Positions 27,186 through 37,288 of a stretch of DNA of 64,000 nt are shown in pieces (position 1 is the stretch's first letter; each line of letters starts with the position of its first letter). The translations under genes and the position numbers were made by a program. Below the pieces are notes generated by a model, which saw nothing but the letters and a program-made list of their open reading frames with translations, ran no database searches and had not been told where the DNA came from. Origin of the DNA: Peribacillus frigoritolerans (lineage in GTDB: Bacteria; Bacillota; Bacilli; Bacillales; DSM-1321); NCBI RefSeq assembly GCF_030676415.1, contig NZ_JAUUTW010000002.1, positions 1-64,000 of the forward strand, given 5' to 3'.

Positions 27186-28904
27186 ATGAATGTGAAAGCG
27201 TTGCCAGTAGTGGAAGGTAATTTTAATTTAAAGAATTATGATGAAAAATACAAGAAGTTTGACTGGTCTGAGACGGAAAAGGAATTCTCCTGGTCTGAAA
27301 CCGGTAAGGTGAATCTTGCGTATGAAGCCATTGACCGCCATGTTGAAACATACAAAAAAAATAAAGTAGCCCTTTATTACAAAGACGATAAAAGAAATGA
27401 AAAGTATACGTTCAAGGAAATGAAAGATTATACGAACCAAGCGGCCAATGTGTTCAAGAACATTGCCAATGTTGAAAAAGGTGATCGTGTCTTCATCTTC
27501 ATGCCTCGCTCCCCGGAGCTTTATTTTGCATTGTTGGGTGCGATTAAAACGGGAGCTGTCGTAGGGCCGTTGTTCGAAGCCTTCATGGAAGGCGCAATAA
27601 GGGATCGCCTTGAAGATAGTGAGGCAAGTGTGATTGTGACGACACCTGAACTTTTGCCGCGCGTGCCAGTGGATGAATTACCCCATTTAAAGCATATTTT
27701 CTTGGTGGGGGAAAATATAAAAGAAGAAGGAAAGTACCATCACTTCAATAAAAAATTAAAAGAAGCCGACAAAAAATTCGAAATTGAATGGGTGGACCGG
27801 AATGACGGTCTGATCCTTCACTATACCTCCGGTTCCACAGGCAAACCAAAAGGAGTGCTTCACGTTCATAATGCGATGATCCAGCATTATCAAACGGCAA
27901 GATGGGTCCTTGATTTGCAGGATGAGGACGTGTATTGGTGCACAGCGGACCCTGGATGGGTGACAGGGACGTCTTACGGGATATTTGGACCTTGGCTGAC
28001 AGGGACATCGAATGTCATTGTAGGCGGGCGGTTCAAGCCTGAATCCTGGTACAAGACCTTGGAAGACTTTGGTGTCACGGTATGGTATAGTGCCCCGACT
28101 GCCTTCAGGATGCTGATGGGCGCAGGTGATGAAATCGTTAAGCGGTTCGATTTGAGTTCTCTCCGCCATATTTTAAGTGTTGGTGAACCGTTGAACCCGG
28201 AGGTGGTGCGCTGGGGAATGAAGGTATTCAATCATCGTGTCCATGATACATGGTGGATGACGGAGACCGGGGCTCAGGTCATCTGCAATTATCCTTGCCT
28301 GGAAATCAAACCGGGTTCGATGGGTAAACCGATTCCAGGTGTGAAAGCGGCAATAGTGGATGATCAAGGCAACGAGCTTCCGCCGCATAGAATGGGGAAC
28401 CTTGCCATCAAAAAAGGATGGCCTTCGATGATGAAGACCGTCTGGAAGAATGAAGCGAAATATGAATCTTACTTTATGCCAGGTGATTGGTATGTTTCCG
28501 GAGATTCCGCATATATGGATGAAGATGGTTATTTCTGGTTCCAAGGCCGTGTTGATGATGTCATCATGACGGCAGGGGAGAGAGTCGGACCTTTCGAAGT
28601 CGAAAGCAAGTTGGTCGAGCATCCAGCCGTAGCTGAAGCGGGGGTCATCGGGAAGCCAGATCCAGTTCGGGGGGAAATCATCAAAGCGTTTATCGCCCTT
28701 CGTGACGGATACGATGCAAGCGATGAGTTGATTGAGGAAATTCGAACATTTGTAAAGCATGGTCTGGCAGCACATGCGGCACCTCGTGAAATTGAATTCA
28801 GGGATAAACTTCCTAAAACAAGAAGCGGTAAAATCATGCGCCGTGTCTTGAAAGCTTGGGAACTGGATCTTCCAACTGGTGATTTATCATCGATGGAGGA
28901 TTGA
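27186..28904 (+). CDS. acsA: Acetyl-CoA synthetase
   Basis: 572 aa ANL-superfamily ligase converting acetate, ATP and CoA to acetyl-CoA through acetyl-AMP. Motifs: LHYTSGSTGKPKGV (P-loop) near residue 207, WWMTETGAQ near 357, GDWYVSGD near 432, and the catalytic lysine in PKTRSGKIMRR near 545, the target of AcuA and AcuC. ATG 27186 is preferred to an open frame starting at 27096 because the promoter -10 lies between them and GGGGGAG is placed correctly. Monocistronic. Confidence 0.95.
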   Translation: MNVKALPVVEGNFNLKNYDEKYKKFDWSETEKEFSWSETGKVNLAYEAIDRHVETYKKNKVALYYKDDKRNEKYTFKEMKDYTNQAANVFKNIANVEKGDRVFIFMPRSPELYFALLGAIKTGAVVGPLFEAFMEGAIRDRLEDSEASVIVTTPELLPRVPVDELPHLKHIFLVGENIKEEGKYHHFNKKLKEADKKFEIEWVDRNDGLILHYTSGSTGKPKGVLHVHNAMIQHYQTARWVLDLQDEDVYWCTADPGWVTGTSYGIFGPWLTGTSNVIVGGRFKPESWYKTLEDFGVTVWYSAPTAFRMLMGAGDEIVKRFDLSSLRHILSVGEPLNPEVVRWGMKVFNHRVHDTWWMTETGAQVICNYPCLEIKPGSMGKPIPGVKAAIVDDQGNELPPHRMGNLAIKKGWPSMMKTVWKNEAKYESYFMPGDWYVSGDSAYMDEDGYFWFQGRVDDVIMTAGERVGPFEVESKLVEHPAVAEAGVIGKPDPVRGEIIKAFIALRDGYDASDELIEEIRTFVKHGLAAHAAPREIEFRDKLPKTRSGKIMRRVLKAWELDLPTGDLSSMED

Positions 28905-28935
28905 GAAACTGGGTCATACTGATTATTTGAAAAGG

Positions 28936-28973
28936 AAAAAGGCATCCATGGTCATTTGCATGGATGCCTTTTT
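28936..28973. terminator. acsA terminator (first hairpin)
   Basis: AAAAAGGCATCCATG pairs with CATGGATGCCTTTTT, symmetrical and bidirectional. Confidence 0.85.
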
Positions 28974-28987
28974 GGGAGATTATAAGG

Positions 28988-29022
28988 AAACAGGCTGTCG
29001 GGCCAGCCCGACAGCCTGTTTT
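28988..29022. terminator. Second bidirectional terminator, acsA/PBP
   Basis: AAACAGGCTGTCGGG pairs with CCCGACAGCCTGTTTT. It serves the convergent PBP gene as well. Confidence 0.8.
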
Positions 29023-29038
29023 AGTTCAAAAAAGAGTG

Positions 29039-32000
29039 TCATTCTTCCTCTTCTTCAGCTTTATCCGTGTCTTGTTCTTTATCATTGACTGTGTCTTGAT
29101 CTGTGTCGGTCTCTTGATTTTCTTTATCTGCATTCTCTTTGTTTTGATCTATGTCTTCAGCTGGCTCTTTAACTTTATCTTTATCCGTTTCCGTTTCTTT
29201 TTCTGTTTCTTTATTTGCTTCTTTATCTGAACCGTTCTCTTCTTTTGAGTCTGGTTTTTTATTTTCGTTAGCTATTTTATCTTTTCCGCGATCATTTTTA
29301 TTTTTTGTCGAATCTTCTTTTGAACCAGTCTTTTTAGCGCCGCTTTCAACACGTTGAGAAGGGGATGATTCTTTACCGACTATGTCTACGGCCGTTACAT
29401 AATAGGAACCGCCTGAGCCGACTTTGTAAACAAGACTCTCCCCAGCATTGATGCTCGCCACTTTTTTGCCGTCTTTATAAACACGATAACCGACGACATC
29501 TCCTTCATGATGCAGGCCCCAAGTAATCTTATCGTTACTGATCGTTATGGATAGGGGATCTGGTGCTTTGCCATTATCATTCAATTTCGCTTTCGCCCCG
29601 ACTACATTTCCTGATTTTTCGCCTCCAGGAATCACGGATCCCGGATCATCGACATATTTCAATCCGATATCTGCAAAAGAATCGGGATTCAACATGAACC
29701 CGCCGCTTGTGAATTCGCCAGGCGTTTGCGGAAGGGCTCCGTAGCGTTTGCTGCCGACTGATACATATCGTCCATCTATGAAACTATCATCCGCCTTGGA
29801 TGGGGCATATTTGGCGATGAATAAATCCGATTTGACAAGCCCGGCCTTTTGGCATGAGCTTGAAGGCAGCAGTCCTGAAACGCCACAGAAGGAACGGCTG
29901 ACAATTCCGCCCGGCATTTCAAATCGCTTATCGGGGTCGATGAGTTTAGGGTCGACTTTATATGCGGCATTGATCAGATCTGCCCAATAATACATATTAC
30001 GTTTATTATATTCAAGACCATTATAGGTCCCTTGCAAGGATTTCGGTGTATCATATCCCAGCCATGTACCGAATGATACATTGGGATTGGTAGCGACGAA
30101 CCAAGCGTCCCAATAGTTTTGTGAAGTTCCGGTCTTACCTGCCCAATCACTCGAGAAAGCAAGTCGGTTCCTGACCGAAGTGGCCGTCCCGCTGTTTACG
30201 ACATCACGCATCATGTCAAGTGTCAGGTAAGCGGCTTGCGGAGAAAATACTTCCACTGGCTTGGCTTTATGTTCATAGATGACCTCGCCATCTTTCGATA
30301 CGATTTTATCGATCATATAGGCATCGACGAACTCCCCTGAATTGGCAAATGTGCCAAAGGCATTGACGTTTTCTTCAACGGTTACACCTTTTGACATAGC
30401 TCCCAATGACATGGAAGGATTAGAGTAATCCTCTTTCGTCACTGTTGTAAAGCCCATTTTTTCCAAATAGGAAGCTGGACCTTGGTTGATTATTTTCATG
30501 TAAAAGAGCGCTGCCGGGATATTATAGGAATTCTTCAGTGCCTCACGCGCAGTCGTTACTCCCGTATAGCTACCGCCGCCATAGTTTCCTGGACGCCACA
30601 TTGTTCCTGCTGGAATGGAAATGGGTACGTTGGCCGATACGCTTCCTGGTGAGACCTTTCCTAACTCGATCCCTGGTCCATATACGAGCAGCGGCTTCAT
30701 CGTTGATCCATTCGATCGCAATGATGCGGTTGCATGGTTCGTCTGTTCCCGCTTGAAATCACGGCCACCTACGAAACTGATGATCTTTCCGGTTTTGTTT
30801 TCGATTAGAATGGCCCCGGCTTCAACGGGCTCACTCACCGTTTTCATTTCTTTCGTATCCGGATCGACGACTTGTGCCGTTTTATCGTATCCGTAATTCG
30901 GGTAGTTTTTCGTTACTTCCTGCATCTTGTCATAAATCTTTTTATTGATTGTCGTATAAACCTGATAGCCGTTTTGACGCAGCTTACGGTCGGCAAGTGC
31001 TAGATATTGATCTTTTAAATCATCATTCTTTAAATCTTTCTCTTCATATCCATCCTCTTTTGCGAGACTGACAGATAGGATTTCGATGGAGCGTTTTTCG
31101 ATTTCATAGGTGAGCCATGGATATTTCTCGGATGGCATCTCCGTTTTGCCGATAAAGTCTTTTGTTATGTCGTATGCGTTTGCTTTATCATATTCTTCTT
31201 TTGTTATGTATCCGTTACTATACATCCGCTTTAAAACGGTTTTCATCCGGTTGATGCCGGGCTCTTGATTTTCTTTCAGTTTTCCTTTCTGGGTATATGG
31301 TGTATAACCGAAAGGACTTTGCGGCAATCCAGCGATAAAGGCTGATTGGGGCAGTGTCAGATCTTTGGCCTCCACGCCAAAAATGCCTTCAGCAGCGGAC
31401 TCGACACCAGCGATGTTACGGCCTGAGGAATTTCGTCCCAAAGTGGAAACGTTTAAATAGGTTTCCAAAATCTCTTCTTTTTCAAAGAACTTTTCGACCC
31501 GGAGCGCAAGAAGGATTTCTTTTGCTTTCCGTTCAAACGATACTTCGTTGGTCAGGACCTGGTTTTTAATGAGCTGCTGTGTTAATGTACTTCCTCCCGA
31601 TTGGACGGTTGCATTCGAAAATTCCTGGTAAACGGCACGCAGGATGGCTTTCGGGACAACCCCGTCATGCTCATAAAAATATTCATCCTCTGTAGCGATG
31701 ACTGCATTTTTTAGATGCTCGGAAACTTTATCGATGGACACTTCTTCACGCTCAAGGTCACTCTTAAGCTTGCCCAAGTATACGTTATCAGCAAAGTATA
31801 CTTCAGAGGTCTCTTCATAATTGTAAATGTCTTTTTTCAATTCTTCTTTTGAGCGTACCGGCTCATCATTGACGAGGGCAGCGAAATAGCCGGCCCCGAC
31901 GCCGCCGGCGAATGAGAATCCTAGAATCCCGACAATAATGAGGATCAGCGTTAAATTCCAAATGACTTGGTATGTAACCCGCGCGTTCTTTTGTGTTTTT

Positions 32001-32068
32001 TCATTTTGAAAAAAACGGGTCAGCTGCTTCCAGACTGTTAGAAATCTATCTTTTTGATTATTATTCAT
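29039..32068 (-). CDS. Class A penicillin-binding protein (PBP1A family)
   Basis: 1009 aa bifunctional peptidoglycan synthase. One N-terminal transmembrane helix (residues 38-65) is followed by a GT51 glycosyltransferase domain with IATEDEYFYEHDG near 126 and GGSTLTQQLIKN. The transpeptidase domain follows with STMKP near 454, SYN near 513 and KTGTS near 644. A fibronectin-III-like domain spans about 835-920, and an extremely Asp/Glu/Lys/Thr-rich tail runs to the end. GGGGGT precedes ATG 32068. It lies between acsA and tyrS with convergent terminators. The length is greater than most class A PBPs because of the tail. Confidence 0.92.
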   Translation of the reverse strand: MNNNQKDRFLTVWKQLTRFFQNEKTQKNARVTYQVIWNLTLILIIVGILGFSFAGGVGAGYFAALVNDEPVRSKEELKKDIYNYEETSEVYFADNVYLGKLKSDLEREEVSIDKVSEHLKNAVIATEDEYFYEHDGVVPKAILRAVYQEFSNATVQSGGSTLTQQLIKNQVLTNEVSFERKAKEILLALRVEKFFEKEEILETYLNVSTLGRNSSGRNIAGVESAAEGIFGVEAKDLTLPQSAFIAGLPQSPFGYTPYTQKGKLKENQEPGINRMKTVLKRMYSNGYITKEEYDKANAYDITKDFIGKTEMPSEKYPWLTYEIEKRSIEILSVSLAKEDGYEEKDLKNDDLKDQYLALADRKLRQNGYQVYTTINKKIYDKMQEVTKNYPNYGYDKTAQVVDPDTKEMKTVSEPVEAGAILIENKTGKIISFVGGRDFKREQTNHATASLRSNGSTMKPLLVYGPGIELGKVSPGSVSANVPISIPAGTMWRPGNYGGGSYTGVTTAREALKNSYNIPAALFYMKIINQGPASYLEKMGFTTVTKEDYSNPSMSLGAMSKGVTVEENVNAFGTFANSGEFVDAYMIDKIVSKDGEVIYEHKAKPVEVFSPQAAYLTLDMMRDVVNSGTATSVRNRLAFSSDWAGKTGTSQNYWDAWFVATNPNVSFGTWLGYDTPKSLQGTYNGLEYNKRNMYYWADLINAAYKVDPKLIDPDKRFEMPGGIVSRSFCGVSGLLPSSSCQKAGLVKSDLFIAKYAPSKADDSFIDGRYVSVGSKRYGALPQTPGEFTSGGFMLNPDSFADIGLKYVDDPGSVIPGGEKSGNVVGAKAKLNDNGKAPDPLSITISNDKITWGLHHEGDVVGYRVYKDGKKVASINAGESLVYKVGSGGSYYVTAVDIVGKESSPSQRVESGAKKTGSKEDSTKNKNDRGKDKIANENKKPDSKEENGSDKEANKETEKETETDKDKVKEPAEDIDQNKENADKENQETDTDQDTVNDKEQDTDKAEEEEE

Positions 32069-32221
32069 CGTATCATACCCCCTGAAATCACATATATTAT
32101 AGCATATAACAGGTAGGGGAATGGGCATCTTTCTTATTTTTCTATAATCTGTAAGGGTATGTTGACAAGGATTCTTATGTATGATAAAAGTTTATTAACA
32201 ACAATAAAATGATTAAATGAT

Positions 32222-33757
<1,536 letters not shown>

Positions 33758-33766
33758 TTGTTCAAG

Positions 33767-33795
33767 GCCCGGCTGAATCCCAGCCGGGCTTTGTC
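33767..33795 (+). terminator. tyrS terminator (first)
   Basis: GCCCGGCTG-AATCC-CAGCCGGGC with a weak T tail (TTTGT). Confidence 0.6.
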
Positions 33796-33818
33796 ATGCA
33801 AGGGTGTTTAGATGCAAA

Positions 33819-33846
33819 AAAAACCCCATCCGAGGATGGGGTTTTT
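33819..33846. terminator. Bidirectional terminator tyrS/rpsD
   Basis: AAAAACCCCATCC pairs with GGATGGGGTTTTT around a two-base loop, with A and T runs on both sides. Confidence 0.85.
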
Positions 33847-33853
33847 GAAGTTA

Positions 33854-34456
33854 TTAACGAGAGTAGAACTCAACGATAAGAGCTTCGTTAATTTCAGCAG
33901 GCAATTCAGAACGTTCTGGTAAACGAGTGAAAGTACCTTCTAATTTCTCAGCATCGAAAGTAAGGAAATCAGGAACGAAGTTAGTTGCTTCAACTGATTC
34001 TTTAATGATTGAGAAGTTGCGTGATTTTTCACGAACTGCGATTGTTTGTCCAAGAGACACTTTGTAAGATGGAATGTCTACGCGGCTTCCGTCTACAGTG
34101 ATGTGACCGTGGTTAACAAGTTGACGTGCTTGACGACGTGTACGAGCTAAACCAAGACGGTAAACTAGGTTATCAAGACGTGATTCAAGAAGAATCATGA
34201 AGTTTTCACCATGAACACCTTTAAGTTTGCCAGCGCGATCGAACATTGAACGGAATTGACGTTCAGTGATTCCGTACATGTGACGAAGTTTTTGTTTCTC
34301 TTGTAGTTGCATTCCGTATTCAGAAATTTTTCTACGTTGGTTAGGACCATGTTGTCCTGGAGCGTAAGGGCGTTTTTCTAATTCTTTACCAGTACCTGTT
34401 AGGGAAATTCCTAAACGACGGGATAGTTTCCAGCTTGGGCCAGTATAACGAGCCAT
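33854..34456 (-). CDS. rpsD: 30S ribosomal protein S4
   Basis: 200 aa primary 16S rRNA-binding protein of the small subunit. N-terminal [16 protein letters not shown] and the S4 RNA-binding fold around residues 92-155 ([29 protein letters not shown]) are diagnostic. It lacks the zinc-binding cysteines found in some paralogues. It stands alone, as in B. subtilis, with a strong promoter and a long leader. AAAGGAGGAG precedes ATG 34456. Confidence 0.97.
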   Translation of the reverse strand: MARYTGPSWKLSRRLGISLTGTGKELEKRPYAPGQHGPNQRRKISEYGMQLQEKQKLRHMYGITERQFRSMFDRAGKLKGVHGENFMILLESRLDNLVYRLGLARTRRQARQLVNHGHITVDGSRVDIPSYKVSLGQTIAVREKSRNFSIIKESVEATNFVPDFLTFDAEKLEGTFTRLPERSELPAEINEALIVEFYSR

Positions 34457-34640
34457 AGGATGACTCCTCCTTTAAATGTTTTTATTTTGGTAAAATAAAA
34501 ACCGTGTGAATGTACGATCATGACCATTTTGTTTTCATGTACCTTCGCCCTAGCAGCAGAGAGTTACGAGATACACCTCTGTATTGAGGAACAAAATGAG
34601 AACATAAAGGCTGTCACATAGGCTGCAATATTTTACACAA
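34457..34640 (-). ncRNA. rpsD 5' leader, probable S4 autoregulatory RNA
   Basis: About 180 bases separate promoter and start codon. The leader contains repeated complementary blocks, including a CATTTTGTT segment near 34528-34536 facing AACAAAATG near 34590-34598 and an AT-rich hairpin close to the start. S4 represses its own synthesis through such leaders in Firmicutes. I infer this from length, position and pairing potential, not from a matched consensus. Confidence 0.5.
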
Positions 34641-34645
34641 GGAGT

Positions 34646-34674
34646 ATTGTATAATATTCTGCTCAATGAGTCAA
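34646..34674 (-). promoter_or_regulatory. rpsD sigma-A promoter
   Basis: On the minus strand TTGACT (34669-34674) and TACAAT (34646-34651) are spaced 17 bases. Confidence 0.75.
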
Positions 34675-34794
34675 GGACAGTTGTGATTAATTAAGGAATA
34701 GATAGAGAATCGCAACGGGAATATACGATATATTTATTTTGCGAAGAATTCAGGAAAGGACAGGGGATATGTACAGGTGCCCTGTAAAGGTAAG

Positions 34795-34988
34795 ACAAAG
34801 TTGATTGGAACGGAAGGTACGAGACTCCTGCGGGAAAAGCGCGTCTAGGGGAGACCCCGCAGGCGAAAGCCGAGGAGGCTCCCCGACCGCCCGCGGAAAG
34901 CGAGTGCCTGGAGTGGAAATCAACGTCCAAATTGTACAAGCCATAAAAATAGACAAACTCGATTTTCATCGAGTTTGTCTACAGTCTG
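34795..34988 (+). repeat. Structured intergenic repeat, type 1, complete copy
   Basis: Full 194-base element from ACAAAGTTGATTGG to CTACAGTCTG. Nested helices: ACTCC/GGAGT (34824-34828, 34910-34914), GCGGG/CCCGC (34830-34834, 34890-34894), GGGGAG/CTCCCC (34848-34853, 34879-34884) and GGC-GAAA-GCC (34862-34871). A separate 14-bp tail hairpin lies at 34950-34981. No gene in it. Near-identical to 1-127 and to the reverse copy at 57737-57933. Confidence 0.9.
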
Positions 34989-35020
34989 AAAGGGAGCAGG
35001 CAAGGATTGCCGCTCCCTTT
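34989..35020 (-). terminator. ytsP/msrC terminator abutting repeat
   Basis: AAAGGGAGC pairs with GCTCCCTTT, with inner GGCAA/TTGCC. It begins on the base after the repeat tail. Confidence 0.7.
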
Positions 35021-35024
35021 AACT

Positions 35025-35504
35025 TTATAGATGATTGGAAAGGATTTCAGCGAACTTCTCCAGTCCTTGCTGATCCATTTCGTCAAAACGGTCCGTGACC
35101 GGGCTGTCGATATCGAGGACCCCGAGCAATTTGCCATCCTTCATGAGCGGTATGACAATTTCAGATCTTGATGCCGCATCGCAGGCGATATGTCCAGGGA
35201 ATTGGTGGACATCCTCTATGCGCAGGGTTTTTTCAGTTGCCGCAGAAGTCCCGCAAACGCCCTTGCCCATTGGAATGCGAACACAGGCTGGAAGACCTTG
35301 AAAGGGTCCTAGTATTAATTGGCCTTCTTCGTATAAATAAAAGCCGACCCAGTTGATCTCATCGAGAAACTGATTAAGTAAAGCTGCCGCATTGCTTAAA
35401 TTGGCTATCCGGTTCGTTTCATCTTCGATTAAGGCAAGTAGTTGTTTTTGGACCAGTTCATAGTTTTTTTCTTTTTTTCCTTGATACATTTCGACATTAA
35501 ACAA
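35025..35504 (-). CDS. msrC: Free methionine-(R)-sulfoxide reductase (GAF domain, YtsP)
   Basis: 159 aa, one GAF domain. The three family cysteines appear in ACVRIPMGKGVCGTSAA (near residues 85 and 95) and HIACDAASRSE (near 119), as required for fRMsr reduction of free Met-R-O. The start is TTG 35504 with CAGGTGA seven bases upstream; an internal ATG six codons in has no site. B. subtilis ytsP occupies the same place between rpsD and refZ. Named by motif; activity is inferred. Confidence 0.88.
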   Translation of the reverse strand: MFNVEMYQGKKEKNYELVQKQLLALIEDETNRIANLSNAAALLNQFLDEINWVGFYLYEEGQLILGPFQGLPACVRIPMGKGVCGTSAATEKTLRIEDVHQFPGHIACDAASRSEIVIPLMKDGKLLGVLDIDSPVTDRFDEMDQQGLEKFAEILSNHL

Positions 35505-35620
35505 AAGCGTTCACCTGTCTTCCGCATATTTTTACAGCACTTTCTAATCATGATGCTTTATTGTTGGGAAATTGTCGAGAACTTACTAAAGGATTCAGGC
35601 TCTTCCGTGAAGAAGTAGTC

Positions 35621-35633
35621 AACAAGACTTGTC
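35621..35633. promoter_or_regulatory. Small palindrome before refZ (possible operator)
   Basis: AACAAGACTTGT contains ACAAG-A-CTTGT symmetry 26 bases before the refZ start. TetR-family proteins often bind such sites next to their own gene. Speculative. Confidence 0.3.
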
Positions 35634-35658
35634 TCAAAGAAAGCGAGGGATTGCCTGA

Positions 35659-36315
35659 ATGAATCGCCAGACGCCAACGAAACAAGCCATTGTGGAAGCT
35701 GCATTGCATTTATTTCATTTAAAGGGCTATCATGCTACATCCATACGGGATATTGCGAATAAAGCGAAAGTGAACGCTGCAAATATTGCCTACTATTTCA
35801 AGAATAAGCAGGGGTTGCTGGAATTCTGTTTCACTTCCTATTTAGAAGAATACATCCTGGTCCTTGAGACGAACATGACACTCCTGGAACTTAAAGGCCC
35901 GCAGCATTGCTTGATGAATCTTGTAAAGGGTATTCTCGCTTTCCAGAGGGAAAACTTCCTTGCTGCACGGTTCATATATGGGGAATCTTCACTCGATTCC
36001 AATTTAAACCGCGAAATTCATTCGACTTATTTTACAAAGGAAAAGTCTTATTTTCAATATATTCTGGAACAAGGAATCAAGAGCAGGAGTTTCCAGCAGG
36101 TCTCCGTTCCCATGTATATGCTGCAGTTGAAGGGTTTATTGACGGCCCCTGTCCTGCATACCCATTATGCGATGGATGTGCTTCATGTGTTCCCTCAGGA
36201 AGCCTATTACACGAATATTTATGCCAATGAAGTCGGACGTTTTCTGCAAGATACCCTTTTCATTGCCGAAGACCTACAGCCGCTGTTAGCCGGCCGGCCT
36301 GAAGTGTATACATGA
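35659..36315 (+). CDS. refZ: TetR-family DNA-binding division regulator RefZ
   Basis: 218 aa TetR fold. The helix-turn-helix is at residues 22-45 (HATSIRDIANKAKVNAANIAYYF). Length and position between ytsP and hisJ/ezrA match B. subtilis RefZ (YttP), which binds sites near the origin and modulates FtsZ during sporulation. It is divergent from msrC and near ezrA, another Z-ring regulator. The initiating ATG has a GCGAGGG site. Confidence 0.88.
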   Translation: MNRQTPTKQAIVEAALHLFHLKGYHATSIRDIANKAKVNAANIAYYFKNKQGLLEFCFTSYLEEYILVLETNMTLLELKGPQHCLMNLVKGILAFQRENFLAARFIYGESSLDSNLNREIHSTYFTKEKSYFQYILEQGIKSRSFQQVSVPMYMLQLKGLLTAPVLHTHYAMDVLHVFPQEAYYTNIYANEVGRFLQDTLFIAEDLQPLLAGRPEVYT

Positions 36316-36316
36316 G

Positions 36317-37120
36317 TTACCCATTAAACCCTGCAATCAGTGCCTGATGGCCCTGACCCAAATCTTTAGCCTGATGGGCATCGGAACCGTAAATAAGCGG
36401 AATGCCGAGATCTAAAGCACGCTTTGCAAATCGTTCAGGTGGGTAGGGTTCACCGCATAGCGGCTTTACAAGCCCAGCTCCATTATAATCTAGTTCATAC
36501 CTTTGATCCTTGATCATGTCGAGAACCTTGTAAACCCGCTCGTCAAAACTTGCTGCCGGCGGATATCGATGCTGGAATTTATGGACAAGCGTAATGTGCC
36601 CGATCCGTTTTGGTTTATAAATGCCTAAATCAGCTTCTATTGATTTTTCCAGTGTATCGTAATATTTGACATAAACCGATTCCACTGAACCTAGTTCATT
36701 GGCAATCTCAGCAAATCCATTTTCGCTGAAATCGATGCAATGCCAACTGTTTTGATGCTTGATGAAGTGGACGGAAAGTATACTATCATCAAGGAATTCT
36801 CCGATTTCGTCGAGGAATTCTTTTGTTTCTTTTTCATACCCCTCTATAAAGTCAACCTCCAGACCTGTTTTGATCAGGATTTTGTCTTTATAGCGTTCTT
36901 TCAGTACGCGGAGCTCTTGAAAGTAATCCAGGAGCAGGACAGCGTCCATGCCGCTGTCTTTTTCAGGCGTGGGATCTTGAAAATTTCGTGGCAATGGAGC
37001 ATGTTCCGTAAATGTGATTTCCTTTAATCCTAGCTCGATTCCCCGCGTAATATATTCATCGAATTTATCCGTAGAGCCGTGAGGGCAAAACGGAGTGTGC
37101 ACATGACCGTCAGCTTTCAT
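36317..37120 (-). CDS. hisJ: Histidinol-phosphatase (PHP family)
   Basis: 267 aa. DGHVHTPFCPHGSTD at residues 4-18 is the metal-binding start of the PHP fold, with FTEHAP near 38 and YGSDAHQAKDLG near the C-terminus. HisJ dephosphorylates L-histidinol-phosphate in histidine synthesis and is unlinked to a his operon in Bacillus, as here. ATG 37120 follows GGGAGGGAAGGACC. It runs convergent to refZ with one base between stops. Confidence 0.92.
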   Translation of the reverse strand: MKADGHVHTPFCPHGSTDKFDEYITRGIELGLKEITFTEHAPLPRNFQDPTPEKDSGMDAVLLLDYFQELRVLKERYKDKILIKTGLEVDFIEGYEKETKEFLDEIGEFLDDSILSVHFIKHQNSWHCIDFSENGFAEIANELGSVESVYVKYYDTLEKSIEADLGIYKPKRIGHITLVHKFQHRYPPAASFDERVYKVLDMIKDQRYELDYNGAGLVKPLCGEPYPPERFAKRALDLGIPLIYGSDAHQAKDLGQGHQALIAGFNG

Positions 37121-37288
37121 GGTCCTTCCCTCCCAAAAAACAGGTATTTGTAGCAATTTTCTACAAAAAAATCATTTTTCTCGTCAAAAATTATTGCTAA
37201 CATGGTATCATAAAAGCATTAAATTTAACATTTTTAAAATTGATATATAAACGAGCAAGACTGTAAGGACTAGAACAGGGGGCTTACC

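Noticed and set aside
34691..35098. Open frames of 68-97 codons across the type 1 repeat
   Set aside because: Same repeat-derived frames; they cross the terminator of msrC and lack ribosome sites.
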